Positions 34,872-47,058 of a stretch of 64,000 nt of DNA are shown here, piece by piece. Both the position numbers and the translations under genes were made by a program. The notes under the pieces are model-generated. The model searched no databases. It had not been told where the DNA came from and saw nothing but the letters and a program-made list of their open reading frames with translations. Position 1 is the first letter of the stretch. Each line of letters opens with the position of its first letter. The DNA comes from Peromyscus leucopus (taxonomy: Eukaryota > Chordata > Mammalia > Rodentia > Cricetidae): NCBI RefSeq assembly GCF_004664715.2, contig NC_051069.1:10736501-10800500 (forward strand), given 5' to 3'.

Positions 34872-35020
34872 CTACAAATATTATTATTAGCAGATTTCCC
34901 TCTCTTCCATTCAACAGCTAGCAAGCAGTTACTCAGTTTAAAAAAAAAAAAAAGCAGTGACTTTGAAGTAGTATTCAACAGTGAAGAAATGCCAACTCAG
35001 AAGCAGATTAAAATCTTCTC

Positions 35021-35160
35021 AGGATGGGTGTGATGGTGTATGCTTTTAATCCCAGCACTGGACAGGGGATCTCTGAGTTTCTGGCCAACTTGGTCCACAG
35101 AGCAAATTCCAGGCCAACCAGGGTTACACAATGAGATCTGGTCTTAAAAAAAAAAATAAA
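35021..35160 (+). repeat. B1 SINE
   Basis: 'gggtgtgatggtgtatgctt', 'ttttaatcccagcactggac' and a 'gtcttaaaaaaaaaa' tail. Confidence 0.92.
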
Positions 35161-35682
35161 AGAAGCTTCTCAGTGTGACTTTTCTGTAGATAGCCCAGCT
35201 TTTAAAATAATGGGAGAGATTTACTATCTCTTTGCTGCTCTTAAAGCATGCATCTTCATCACATGTTAGTTCCCCACTGTGCTCTCAGGGAGCCACCATT
35301 TACCTCTTGGGAGGAAATTATAGGATCTCATTAGTCATTCCAAGACTTCTAAGGGCAGTTACTCTGAGTTTTCTCAGTGGTCCCAAAGCAGTAGTGGGGA
35401 ACTTTAGTAATGGATTAGAGTGAGTGTAGATATATGAGATTTATTTATAGATGGTCTACCCAGTTTCAAATGTAGCTAGCCATCACAGAATTTTTTTTAT
35501 CAGAGCAGTTAGCAAATGGCTAAATAAAAGAAAGTTTGCTCTATAATACATAAATGTATAAATGTCACATAGAGCCTTTAAGGTTCCTTCTTAATTTTGG
35601 TACATATTAAGCTCTTTATCTTAAACCCCTTCTTGATTCTTTTGCAATTTAACATTATTAATGGATATAATTTTGGGTATAT

Positions 35683-35987
35683 ATATACACGTACACACAC
35701 ACAGTTGCACGCGTGCGCGTGCATGCTTGTGGAGTTCAGAGGTCAACCTCTTGTGTCATTATCAAGGATCCATCCATTTTGTTTTTTGAGACAGTTTCTC
35801 ACTGGCCTGGAGCTCACCAAGAAGATGAGGCTGGCTAGCCAGTGAGCCTTAGAGATCCACCTGTCTGTCTCCCAAGTGCAGCTATTACTAGCATATGTCA
35901 GCAGGCCCCATTTTCTTTTACATGGGTTCTGGCGACTGAATTCAGGTTAAAGCAAGTGCTTTGCAACCTGAGGTGTCTCTCCAGCCC
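35683..35987 (-). repeat. B4-type composite SINE
   Basis: A 'tgtggagttcagaggtcaac' start, a central 'gaggctggctagccagtgag' block and a reversed 'gaggtgtctctccagccc' head give the long RSINE/B4A architecture. It follows a CA/CG-rich alternating stretch (35686-35725). Confidence 0.7.
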
Positions 35988-36737
35988 TGTGATAAATTCT
36001 TAACAGACTGACTCTGAGTAGCTGAAGTAGAAACAGAGCTTCATTTCTGAAAGAATAGTGTGTGGAAAACTCACTGGAGTTACTTTCATGGAGGTTAGCC
36101 TTTGTTGTGTTACTGTTAGGGTTAATACTGGGTGAAGCTGCTTTCATTTTGATAGAGGCAGGTGGTTTAATGTGCTATATAATCTTTTAAAAGTGCTTAT
36201 GAAATATGGTTTTCTAGGAACTTCATTTTTAGCACCTTAGCAGCTACGAAACTATAATATCTTGTTGGATTTAATTCATGTGTAAAAATTCTTACTAAAT
36301 AGAACTTGAAGAAAAGTAGAATACTATGGTAAGTAACGATGATGACTGAGGTCTATCATTTTGAATACTACCATTTAGTCTTCTCGATTTAGATTCTTTA
36401 CAAAGTCTTACAGTAAAAAGCAATTAGCTGCTAATCTCAGCTTATTGTCTATCAAAGCTGCTTAGATTTTTTCCACTTGTGACCTCTTCTTGCCAAAAAA
36501 TTTCATGTGACCCCCCTGGGTATATAGGTATTTTAAATGTGTACAAATCAAACATTAATGATGATCATATATTTATTTAAAAACTTCTTTGGTTTACATA
36601 TAATTTTGTCATTCATTAAAGATTAAAGTAAATTTGCATACTAGTGAGATGTTATACATTTTTTTTCTATAAGAATTAAATCTTGTCTAAATATTTGACA
36701 CTACAGGGCATAGAGCATCTTCACCCTGCCCCCCCAC

Positions 36738-36878
36738 CCCCAGACGAGGTTTCTCTGTGTATCCCTGGCTTTCCTGGAACTCAACTCTGTATACCAGGCT
36801 GGCTTCAAACTCAGAGGTCCACCTGTCTCTGCTTTCCAAGTGCTGGGATTAAAGGCAAGCACCACCACTGCCCAGCTA
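36738..36878 (-). repeat. B1 SINE
   Basis: 'agacgaggtttctctgtgta', 'taccaggctggcttcaaact' and 'attaaaggcaagcaccacca', preceded by a C-rich tail in place of poly-T. Confidence 0.92.
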
Positions 36879-36899
36879 AACAACAATTTTTTAAATAAA

Positions 36900-38580
36900 T
36901 TATTTGAGCCTAATGCAACATAATGATAAACTAATTTGATGTTTACATGCTAAGAAATGATAGGAAAATATTAAAATTCATTGATTTCCATAATTAAACC
37001 ATTATGTTTCTAAGAGCAGAAAGGTTTTTATGTACATTTAAAACATTGCAATTCATAGTGTAATGGCTTAGGATCTGAGGTTAGGTGTTTGAGACAGTGT
37101 GTATTGGCATTGCATATAACATGAAGGCATATGCACAGTGTGAGTTATGTTTTCAGAACCATGGTTGCAGTGAAGTCTGTGATGCATCCCAGGAGAATAC
37201 TGCCAGAAACACTCTGGGCTTATTGCTTCTTGGTTTTTGAATCTAGCTTTGGTTATTGCACATGCAGGAACCTTTTAGTGTTGCCAAATTTTTCATGACC
37301 TCCATTTGAGTTATGCAACCTCAGATGAGGTCAAAGCCCACACTCAGCAGCTGTGTGTTGACCTTTTTTCCCATTGCCTCTTACATCTTCTAAAGGCCAA
37401 CTGTGTTTACTCACAGTAATTTCCATGACCACAGGACTTTGTCTTGTTTTATTTATTTTGTTAAATGTTTGTTAGTTGACTAAATAAAACGAGTATTCAA
37501 ATGGCTGTTACATGTAAGCACTAAAGACAAAGAGTTTGGGGTCATGGGTCCTACACAACAACAAAAAAATAAAAAGAAAAAAAAGAAGAAATGATTGAGG
37601 TTTTCTTGATTCTTTTGAGAAGGGAGAGAGATCCCTGTGGTTCTGAACATTAAAATATAGGAGTTGCATAAACGCATCCAGTGCCATAGAGAGACAGCCA
37701 GGATGTACCCACCTGGCAGAAGCTGTTGGCAGGTGCCTTGCAGTTTTGGAAGTCTGATTTGGTTATAAATTTGCCTTTTAAAAAGTAAATGGAACATCTA
37801 GTAGATTATGTGAAACAATAAACGCATGACTTTATAGTAAGAACTGTTCGAATGGATGGTGAAGCTAAACTGACCTTGTTGAATTTTTACAGATAACACA
37901 TACAGATAGCTGTTGTTAGAAAGGATTCAGTAACCAATGTAAATTATTTCCCCCACGATGTGTTTCTGGAGTAAACCTAAATTCTTGAAGCATACCATTC
38001 ATTTCTAATTGAATGTCAGATTAGAACAGAAGGCCTTGGGTGAAAGCTGTTCATTACAGACTCTTGTTGTCCATGTGAAAATAGTGCAAGTGTAGATGAG
38101 TGAAGGGTGGCTATGTGAAATTGTTGCTGATGTTAGTAGGATACTAGAGAACTGAGTTTGCCTTAAATAGAAGAAGTTGGCTGAATATTATTTTTAAAAT
38201 AAGTAGGATTAACAGTAATCAAAAGATTAAATGATATGATGAAAGTATTTGAGTCATAGGCCTTTGTATTTAATTTTATTTTGTTATTAAAATACATAGA
38301 CTTGGTTTTATGACCCCATGTGAGTAATGTAATAATCATTATTGTTAGCTTATAGTACTGCTTCCTTAGTGGAGGTAAAGTAAGAGTGGAATTACTTGTA
38401 AAATCCCTTTCCTACGTAACTGGCTTGCTTTCCCTCATCCTACTTACTCAAATATCTTACTTTTCTTGATAATAAACTCTTATTTTCCCTGATAATAAAA
38501 AGGGAAAGAAAGTATTGTTTTTCATTTTCAGAATACTCTCTGTAATAAATCACACCCACATTTTCTACTGACTGTAAGTC
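36900..38580. other. Intronic sequence without recognised features
   Basis: AT-rich with no clear transposon. An A-rich patch lies at about 37560-37590 and gives the minus frame at 37480-37797 its poly-Phe run. Confidence 0.45.
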
Positions 38581-38583
38581 AGT

Positions 38584-38880
38584 AGTGTATGGGGAGTGGG
38601 GGATGGGGTGCATGTACATTTGCCAGAGCACCTGCATATGGAAGCCAGGGGTCTGTATGGGGTGTCTTTCTCTATTGCTCTCTACCTTCTTTTTTGAAAC
38701 AAATCGCTCACTGCCCCCAAAGCTCATCAGTTTGGGTAAACTGGCTGGCTAGTAAGCCTCCAGGGTCCTCCTATCTCTGCCCTCAACCAGCACTGTGGTC
38801 ACATCAGCTTTTTTCATGGATGCTAGGGATCCTTATGCCTACATAGAAGTACTTTACACATTGAGTCATATCCCTGGCCA
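38584..38880 (-). repeat. B4/RSINE-type SINE
   Basis: 'gcatatggaagccaggggtc', 'aaactggctggctagtaagc', 'tcctcctatctctgccctca' and a reversed head 'ttgagtcatatccctggcc'. Confidence 0.65.
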
Positions 38881-38929
38881 GTAAGTCAGTGTTGTTTAAA
38901 AAGAGCTTTTTGAGCTTATTCGATGGGGG

Positions 38930-39050
38930 GTTGTTTTGTCTTTGAGATGGGATTTCACTATATAGTCTTGTCTGGCTTGAAAGTTGTGATCTTCCTGCCT
39001 CGGCTTTACATGTAACTGGAATTACAGGCATGTACTGCTGTGCCAGCTAA
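38930..39050 (-). repeat. Old B1/PB1-like SINE
   Basis: 'ctttgagatgggatttcact', 'gatcttcctgcctcggcttt' and 'ggaattacaggcatgtactg' resemble the 7SL monomer more than modern B1. Confidence 0.75.
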
Positions 39051-39096
39051 GTTTTATTAGCAGCATAAAACTAACTTTCTTGCCATAATATTCACT

Positions 39097-39535
39097 AAAT
39101 TAGTCAGGATTCCCTAGAGAAGCAGAACTGGTAGAATGAACACGCACACACAAACACACAGGATTTATTAGAGTGACTTGCAGGTTGTGATCCTGCTAGT
39201 CCAACAATGGTTGGACTACTTGTGGAAAGTCCAAGAATCCAATAGTAGTTTGGCCTAGGAGGTTGAATGTCTCAGCTGGTCTTCAGTATACACTGGAATC
39301 CTGAAGAAATAGACTGTAATACCAGTTAAGGAATGAATTTGCCAGCGAGAGTGAGAGCAAACAGGCAAAAAGCAAAAGCTTCCTTCTTTCATGCCTTTTA
39401 GTTGCCACCAGAAAATGTGGTCCAGATGTAGGGTGGGTCTTCTGAACCTCAAATGATCCAATCAAGATAAATCTCTCACAGGTGTGCCCAGCTGATTGGC
39501 CTTTAGTTAATTCCAGATGTAGTCAGGTTGACAAC
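39097..39535 (-). repeat. Rodent LTR-like dispersed repeat (unnamed)
   Basis: 'caggattccctagagaagca', 'ggatttattagagtgacttg', 'ctcagctggtcttcagtata', 'gccagcgagagtgagagcaa' and 'gatgtagtcaggttgacaa' form a well-known high-copy rodent order that I cannot confidently name. Both overlapping minus frames here come from it. Confidence 0.65.
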
Positions 39536-39977
39536 TTTGGGTTTTAAATTCATTCCTTACTAGTTTCTTCATAATCCAGGATTCCACATGACTTTTGTGG
39601 AATGTCTCCTATAGTCTGTGACAGTTTCCTGTCTATCTCTGCTTTTCATGACCTTGATTGTTCTGAGTACTAGCCAGGTGTTCTGTAGACTGCAGCTCAT
39701 GTACTTTGGTGCTTTCCTCATGAGGAAACTGTGGGTTTTAGAAAATAGCAACACCGAAGCGGTGTCCTTTCAACCCTTTTCAGGGAGTACACGGAGACAG
39801 TACTACTTGCAGAAGGTAGTGTTTGCTTAGTATCTCCACAACAAAGTTTTTTTTTGTCTTTCTGTATTCTAACCTTTGAAAATAAGTTGCTAAATTCAGC
39901 TCATACTCGGGCTGGGGCAGTGAAGTTTCATGTTATGGGCAGAGCAAATTGATGAGTATTATTAGGAATTCTCTAAG

Positions 39978-40986
39978 GAAGTTTTTTTTTTCTTTATTAA
40001 GAAATTTTTATTTACTTTACATATCAACCACAGATCTCCCTTTCATCCCTCCTCCCTCTTCCCCTCAGCCTTCCCCCTTCAACCCATTCCCCATCCTCTC
40101 CTCCCCATAGGGAATCAGCAAAGCCTAATAATACATTCAGTTGAAGCAGGTCCAAGCCCCTCCCCCCTGCATCAAGGCTGAGCAAGGTGTTCCACCATAG
40201 GTAATGGGCTCCAAAAAGCCAGCTCATACACCAGGGATAGATCCTGATCCCACTGCCAGGGGCCCATTGAACAGACCAAGCTGCACAACTGTCTCACTTA
40301 TGCAGAGGGCCTAATCCAGTCCTATGCAGGCTCCACGGCTGTTGGTCTAAAGTTCATGAGTTCCCACTAGCTTGGTTTGGTTGTCTCTGTGCCCCTTGCT
40401 CATAGAATCCTTCTTCCCTCTCTTTGAGCTCAGCCGGGTGTTTGGCTGTGGATCTCTGCATCTGCAGTTACTAGATGAAGGCTCTATGATGACAGTTAGG
40501 GTACTCAACCAATCTGATTACTGGGGTAGGCCAGCTCAGTGCTAGTGCTAGTAGTCTAAGCTGGGGTCATCCTTGTAGATTCCTGGGAAGTTCCATAGCA
40601 CCAGGTTTCTCCCTATCCCCGTGATGTCTCCTTCTATCAAGGTATCTCTTTCTTTGTTCTCCCACTCCATCGCTGTTCCAGCTCAACCATCCTGTTCCCT
40701 CTATTGCCCCCGTCTCGTTCCCAGTTTACTCAAGGATATCTCATCTATTTCCCCTTCCCAGGGTGATCCATGCGTCCCTCTTAGGATCCTTCTTTTTAGC
40801 TACCTTCTCTGGAGCTGTGAGTTATGTCTGGTTATCCTTTGCTTTACCTCTAGTATCCACTTATAGTGGGTACATACCATATTTGTCTTTCTGAGTCTGG
40901 GTTACCTCACTCAGGATGATATTTTCTAGTTCTATCCATTTGCCTGCAAATCTCATGATGTCATTGTTTTTTACTGTCATTTATAT
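39978..40986 (-). mobile_element. 5'-truncated rodent L1 (3' UTR)
   Basis: A poly-T end at 39981 is followed by C/T-rich 3'-UTR sequence. Further on, 'ggttacctcactcaggatga', 'tattttctagttctatccat' and 'atgatgtcattgttttttac' are the reverse complement of the region just past L1 ORF2. About 1 kb long, with no ORF2 catalytic domain retained. Inactive. Confidence 0.9.
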
Positions 40987-41007
40987 CGGTATGTATATGT
41001 ATATGTT

Positions 41008-41345
41008 GACTTACTGTCCAGTCCAAACAGTCCTCAGTTTATGATGGTTAGACCTAGGGTCTTCTCAACTTTGTCACGGTATAAATCAAACCATCCACAT
41101 TTTCTGGGTTTTCACTTCTGTATAATGTTCAGTAGATAACACCAGATACTCAACACTTTATTTTGAAACAGGTTTTGAATTAAAAGGTTTTACCTAGTTG
41201 TGGCCTAAGTGTCCTGGGTGCATATAGATGAGGCTGTGGTATTTAGTAGGTTAGGTATCCTAATTGCATCTTTTAGAGTATTTTCAACATAAGGAGGTTG
41301 TCAGTCTGTAATCCCATTATATGGATGTCATGGTGCACCTACACT
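41008..41345. mobile_element. Ancient DNA-transposon-like relic
   Basis: 'cagtcctcagtttatgatgg', 'gagtattttcaacataagga' and 'gtctgtaatcccattatatg' follow the order of an old mammalian element with 'cctcaacttacgatggttcg' and 'tttcaacttacgatgggt' ends. The name is not certain. Confidence 0.45.
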
Positions 41346-41666
41346 GTTGTGTTTGCTGCGGTGTTGTTCTCCTTGTTTATGCTCTCCAGTGGTCTCTGCA
41401 CTACCCCTTTCCAGTCTCTGACAGAAATGTGAAGCTTTATTTGTTAAGTGCACTCCTGGAAGCTGCGCTCATCTTGAGGACTAAGCATTAGGAGGATATA
41501 GGAGTGGGGAAGGGGTGGAATCTCACATACACTAGGGAATCTCTGTGTCCTCTTGGAACTGCAGCGGCGTCTCTGACCAGAGAGGGCAAGGTTCCCTTGC
41601 CTCTGAGTTACAGGCTTGTGATCCTCATTGCCATTGCACCTATAGATGGCTGGGCCGAGAATGGAG

Positions 41667-41668
<2 letters not shown>

Positions 41669-41710
<42 letters not shown>
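41669..41710. repeat. (GT)n microsatellite
   Basis: About 21 GT units. It gives the poly-Cys/Val runs in overlapping frames, which are not genes. Confidence 0.97.
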
Positions 41711-41715
<5 letters not shown>

Positions 41716-42036
41716 CTACACTTTCTTGTGAATGTTAACATTTCCCTCCCCAGTGACAGCTGGAACATGAAACTTTCCTTTGGGCTATAGGCACTTCAGA
41801 CTGACTGATGCCGGAAGAAAACAGTGATGGCCGTTCTAAAATGGTGCTTTGTGTTTTGGTCTCTCACAGGACCTGCCTATTGCCATTTGCTCTTCAGGGT
41901 CCCATGTATTCTATTCTAGGCATTTTAGCCAGGTCTCAGAGCTACATTGAGTTGGTGAGGCAGTTGGAGCACTGTAATTGCTACATTTTATCTGCGACCA
42001 AACCTTGCTGAAAGGTTCTTTGTTTTGTTCTTCTAG

Positions 42037-42127
42037 GAATTTAACAAGAAACTAAAGTTTGGATTCAAATATTTTTTGAATTGAAGCCAGAAATGTATTA
42101 GGATTTTGATTCTTTCATTTGATTAAG
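42037..42127 (+). other. Candidate internal exon, probably 5' UTR
   Basis: A 91-bp segment bounded by a strong acceptor ('ttctttgttttgttcttctag', AG at 42035-42036, with a plausible branch region 'ttgctgaaa' upstream) and a strong donor (AAG|GTAAGA, GT at 42128). It overlaps no repeat I recognise. It holds only a two-codon upstream ORF (ATG TAT TAG), and stops appear in the frames entering from exon 1, so it would be non-coding. It is the best internal exon candidate on the + strand and would follow the CpG-island exon after an intron of about 33 kb. The call rests on splice signals alone. Confidence 0.4.
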
Positions 42128-42259
42128 GTAAGATCATTTAATAAAATATAATTGTACCCTTACACATTTTCCAACATATTTTAGTGTTTATTTTATTAAC
42201 ACATTTTTATTTCTGAGTCTAACTAGAGATTTGTACTGAAAAAAATGTTTTTGGCTTCT

Positions 42260-42475
42260 CAAGGTTAGAGGTATAACTATTAATAGAGTGCTTGTTTAGC
42301 ATGAACAAAATGCTGGGTTCTATCCCTTGTGCCATTTAAATTAGCTGTGGTGAGGGACACCTGTAGTCTCTTCACTTGGGAGACAGAGGCAGGAAAATCA
42401 GAAATTCAAGGTCATCCTCAGCCATTTAGCAGGTTTGAGGCCCCATTGGAATACATGAGATCCTGTCAACAGAAA
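42260..42475 (+). repeat. B4-type SINE
   Basis: ID-like head ('gaggtataactattaataga', 'gtgcttgtttagcatgaaca', 'gggttctatcccttgtgcca'), then a B1-like body ('cttgggagacagaggcagga'). Confidence 0.75.
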
Positions 42476-42599
42476 GTGGGCAAGGGTGGTCCTTTACCAT
42501 TTAAATGACTAGTGTTTGTTATGACAACTATCAGATACAAAGGAAGCATGATGGTATGGTCACTGAAGGTGTAATATATTGAAAAGAAATGTTTGCATA

Positions 42600-42725
42600 G
42601 GACAGAAGTCATCAAATTGGCCCACAGCTGGCCACTTGTTTTAGTAAATAGTGTTTTATTGGAACATAACCATATCCACTCATTAGCTATAGTCTGTGGC
42701 TACCTTAGCACTTGAGTGCCCAAGT
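42600..42725 (+). repeat. Ancient hAT-like relic
   Basis: 'tcatcaaattggcccacagc', 'gtgttttattggaacataac' and 'tagctatagtctgtggctac' resemble the old mammalian repeat with 'aaagttttattggaacacag' and 'attgtctatggctgc'. Unnamed. Confidence 0.5.
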
Positions 42726-42820
42726 TTATAACTTTGAATTTAAATATGCATGTAGGTGTCTAAGTAACTGTACTAAGCCCAATATCTTGAAATGAAAGTC
42801 CTTAGAAGTACTACTTTTCA

Positions 42821-42985
42821 AGCTAGGCATAATGGTGCACGCCTTTAATCCCAGTGCTCAGGAGGCAGAAGCAGGTATGAATCTCTGAGTTTGAGGCCAG
42901 TTTGGTGTACAGATTGAGATCCAGGAGAGCTAGGGCTATACAGTGAAACTCTTGTTTCAACAACAACAACAAAACCAAATAAATG
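42821..42985 (+). repeat. B1 SINE
   Basis: 'aagctaggcataatggtgca', 'ggaggcagaagcaggtatga' and a (CAA)n-type tail. Confidence 0.9.
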
Positions 42986-43271
42986 AATAAAGAATAAATT
43001 AAAAATAAAAAGAAATACTAATTTTCAGAAATAATTGGTTTTTTAAACCATACTTATTTAATGCCATGAGTAGTTGCATGCCAAGTACTTATTTATTTCT
43101 AAGTAATGCTCTTTGTTTTCAAAACCAAAAGTTTATATAATGCTGGTTTTGTTTCTGCTCTAAAAAAGAGATTCATACTAATTAAATTTTGCTTTACCTA
43201 GTAAGTTTAAACAGAACTAGTAAGACTTTGAGAGAATGATAATTGTTATTAATAGCTGTTCTAATAAAGTA

Positions 43272-43652
43272 AGTCTTAGTTAGGGTTTCTCTTGCTATGA
43301 GGAGACACCATGACCATGGCAACTATTATTAAAGGGAAACATTTAATTGGAGCTGGCTTACAGTTAGAGATTTAGTCCATTATCATCATGGCAGGAAGCA
43401 TGATGGCATGCAGGCAGACATGGTACTGGAGAGGTAGCTGAGAATTCTTTTTATATCCAGACAGGCAGGCAACAGGAAGAGAAATTGAGACACACTGGCC
43501 AGGCTTGAGCATATCAGGCCTCAAAGCCCACCCCCAGTGACACACTTCCTCAACAGTGCCACACTTCCTCAGCAGTACCACACCCATTCCAGCAAGGCCA
43601 CACCTCCTAATAGTGCCATTCCCTATGGGCATCTTTTATTCAAACCACCACA
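43272..43652 (-). mobile_element. Solo MaLR-type LTR
   Basis: 'gtcttagttagggtttctct', 'gacaccatgaccatggcaac', 'cctaatagtgccattcccta' and 'caaaccaccaca'. Same family and orientation as 26321-26673, and less degraded. Confidence 0.82.
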
Positions 43653-43708
43653 GTAATTTATAGCATATGGAGTTTTAAATGAAAATATCCTAATATAAAT
43701 GTACATTA

Positions 43709-43851
43709 GTGAGCCAGCCTTGGTAGTATATTGTAGGTTACTTGAGAGACTAAGCAGAAGAATTGAGAGTTTTGTAGTGTATTGTATATTACTTGAGAGA
43801 TAAGGCAGAAAGATTGAGAGTTCAAGGCTAGCCTGGGCTACATAGAAAAAA
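43709..43851 (+). repeat. B1 SINE with internal 51-bp tandem duplication
   Basis: The head 'agccagccttggtagtatat' is followed by two similar blocks: 'gtagtatattgtaggttact' near 43723 and 'gtagtgtattgtatattact' near 43774, offset 51 bp. It then ends 'caaggctagcctgggctaca'. The head-proximal part of the SINE has been duplicated. Confidence 0.7.
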
Positions 43852-43859
43852 CATCTAGT

Positions 43860-45320
43860 GGTTAAATTAGGAATTATATTTCCCTCTAAAGTGTGAATTC
43901 AACCACTTAACATGGGTGGCCCTATCTCAGCAAAATCCATATTGGTGGATTTGACCAATATCAACTCAAAGATGTTTGTAAGAAAAATTATGTAAACTTC
44001 ATTTCTTTGTGGTTATTTCCTAAACAATACAGTATAACAACTGCAAACAAAGCATTTGTATTGTAACAGGTAGTGTGTGAGTAATCTGGAGGTTATTTAC
44101 AATATGTGGGAGGATTTATGTAGGTCCCATGAAAGTACTGTGCTAGTTTATAAAAGGAACTTAAGCACACAGAATTTGCTCTTCTTGGGTACTAGATCTA
44201 ATTTAATGTGAAACATTAGAAACTAAAATTGGAGTCAAGAAAGTCTGTAAGATGTGTGCTGTGTTTTCCAACAATCTCTAAAGGGCTAAAGAAAAAAAGA
44301 AAAATATATTTTAAAATCTAGCATGTAAATTAGAATTTCCAACCTCTATTAAAGAAATATCTATTTTAGACACCAAAAATCTGAAGGGGAAAAATAGGAT
44401 TTGGAAGGAACTCATTCTGGGGAATTTATTAAAAATAAACTTTTTGTAAATCTTCAGCTTGTAAACTGATACATTTGATTTGACTTGAAACAGCCTTCTA
44501 TATGTGACGCCTGAGAGGATGTGTCTGGGTTAGGATGGGCTTGTTTGTGATAGCTGTGTCTGCTTTGTTCTTAGAAAGCAGATTTAAGAAAGAGACCTAT
44601 AAGAAAGAGAGCTGGGAATTTAAAGCACCTCTAGTTATATAATTGTTTTGTAACTATTATACTAAGTATCATTTCTGTAAGAGTTCCACTGGACTATCAC
44701 AAAGTTACTGAGCATGTGTTGAACTTCTGAATTTCAGCTAGTGGTAATTCAGACATGTATTTTCTGATGCATGATGATTTGTTTACAAGAAAACTGTTTT
44801 GTCAATAAACTCATTTTATGCTAGATCAATAAACTATTTGTACAATGATTAAACCATCTTTATATTAACTATATTTTATTCTGAAGTAATGCTAAATTTT
44901 AAGATTAATGACTATGTAGAATTGTCAGTTTAGTTCTTAATGTTTTTTTTTTAACTAATGGCATGTATAGTGCATTTAATATAAATTCTTCTATATCAAG
45001 AATTAGCTAATATGTTTCTAGCATATTAACCTCAAATCAATAAACAGGACATATTTCAAGTATGGCAAAATTGTATGAGAAACTTTCTTGGGGTATAAAA
45101 GCCATCAACATACGTAGATCTTTTTTTAAAAAACTTGATAAATATTAATTCACATTTGGTAAAGAAAAAGCCCAAAATACTTAAAAAATAAAGAATCCAA
45201 TGACTTAATATCCTTTTAATACATTCTAAGATGAAGTAGATTATAGACTGTGTGGGCGCTATGAGTATATTTGTTTATTCCATCCTGTGTTGCAAATAGA
45301 TCAGCTTAGGTAGTGAGTTA
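43860..45320. other. Intronic sequence without recognised features
   Basis: AT-rich unique sequence of about 1.4 kb. No splice-bounded ORF and no repeat landmarks were found. Confidence 0.5.
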
Positions 45321-45326
45321 CAAAGG

Positions 45327-45450
45327 CCAGCACAGCCTTGGGATTTAGAAGACTTGAATTCTGAAGTTACTATAGCCAGACTAGTTGTGTAACTTGGAAC
45401 AAGCCACTCAGCTCTTATTCTTTTTGTCTGTAAATTAAATCATTAGAGTT
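45327..45450 (+). repeat. MIR
   Basis: 'gaagacttgaattctgaagt', 'gactagttgtgtaacttgga' and 'acaagccactcagctcttat' fit the MIR core well. Confidence 0.7.
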
Positions 45451-45504
45451 TAGCTTCTAAGATTAAATTTTATTTGATGTACTTTCGTTGTTTCTATTTG
45501 TGTG

Positions 45505-46095
45505 TGTGTTAAAATATGCATAGCATGAAATTTGCTGTCCTAGCCACTTTTTAGATGTAGTCCAGGGATATTAAATATATTCCAAATGTTATGCAGGTTT
45601 CTTCACAGGTTTTCATTTTGAAACTTTGTACCCATTAAAATAAGTCTCCAGTAACTTCCCTGGCAACCACTATTTTGTTTCTTTTTGACTTTCTAGCTAC
45701 TTCATTATAACTATTATAAGTCCTACAGTATTTGTTTTCTGTGTATAACTTATTTCATTTAGTATAATGCCCTTAAAATTGGGCATTTTATAGCTTTCTT
45801 CTTTTTAAACAAAAGTAAAGGATATTCCACTGTATGTATTTGGCCACATGTATCCATTCATCCATCATTGGACACATGGGCTATGTCCATGAACAATGCT
45901 GCTGTCAACTTGAGTGTACAGATATAACTTTGAGACCATGGTTCAGTCTCATTTCAGGTCTCAGTTCAGGGAATGTATTGACGTACAGACTTGTTAGGCC
46001 ATAGGGTATCTCTGCTTTCCATAGTGGTGACTGAGCTCTGAGTTCATCCTACTTGGAGTTCGTGGTGTTTCCTGGATGTTCCTATTCATGTTTCA
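45505..46095 (-). repeat. Ancient L1M 3' end
   Basis: 'cctggcaaccactattttgt', 'cttatttcatttagtataat', 'ggatattccactgtatgtat', 'tccattcatccatcattgga' and 'gaacaatgctgctgtcaact' follow the classic antisense order of old L1 3' ends. It ends at the MaLR insertion. Confidence 0.85.
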
Positions 46096-46134
46096 GCAAA
46101 TTTGGTAGATCTGGAACTATATTTTTTTCCCCAC

Positions 46135-46439
46135 ACAATCTCTGCCCCTTTCAAAGGGAATGGCACTATTAGGAGGTATGGCCTTGTGGAGGAATGTGTC
46201 ACTGTGGAGGTGGGCTTTGAGGACTTAAGTCACTCACAGTGTCCAGTTCATTTCCTGTTACCTTTAAATCAAGATGTAGAATTCACCAGGACCATGTCTG
46301 CTTGCATGCCTCCATACTCCAGCCGCCATGCTCTCCACCATGGTGATAATGGACTAAACCTCTGAAACTGTAAGAGTCCACCTCAGTCATGCTGTGGTCA
46401 TGGTGTGTCTCTTCACAGCAGTAGTGATCCAAAAAGACA
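46135..46439 (+). mobile_element. MaLR element: 5' LTR
   Basis: 'gaatggcactattaggaggt', 'gtgtcactgtggaggtgggc' and 'gtgataatggactaaacctc', ending near 'aaaaagaca'. The first bases of the LTR are damaged. It pairs with the 3' LTR at 48231-49517 in the same orientation. Confidence 0.8.
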
Positions 46440-47058
46440 GAAATTTGGTACCAGGGACTGGGGTATTGCTGTGGTAGGCCTGACCATATTTTTGTTTGGA
46501 GGAATTTGAACTTTGTTAGTTTGGGTTATGAAAGCAGTGGAATGCTTTAAGCACTGCTTAATGGAGCATGCTAGTAGAAGCATGGAAGACAGTGGTGCTG
46601 AGGATGATTTGAACTCCGTGGGGCCTGGCTCAAGAGGTTTCAGAGGAGAAGAATATTAATATGTGGCCTAGAGATCCTTCTGGTAATATTTTGGTGAAGA
46701 ATGTGGCTTCCTTTTACTCTTACCCAAAGAGTCTGTCTGAGGCTAAAGTGAAGAGTTTCTGAATTATTTCCATTGGCAGAGGAAATCTCAAAACAGCCTA
46801 GTACAGACTCTGTCATGTGGTTATTAGTGGTAACTGTAATGAAGATTTATAATGAAAAGGAGCAAGCTGAGCAGGTAAATTAGAATATGTAAAATTTGGG
46901 GAGAAAAGGAGCACCAGGAAGTGGAATGCAACTAAGTCCTGGGTTCAGGGCGATAAATGAATTAAGAAATAGAATAATGGGAGTGGTAAATTCAGGGAAA
47001 TATCTCACCCAGTTACGTTTCCAATTTGTGAAAAGGAACTAAGGAAGAGCTTAGAGCC

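Noticed and set aside
39981..40986. Possible transcribed antisense gene end (poly-T with long C/T-rich region)
   Set aside because: Matches the 3' end of a rodent L1, including the block just after ORF2.
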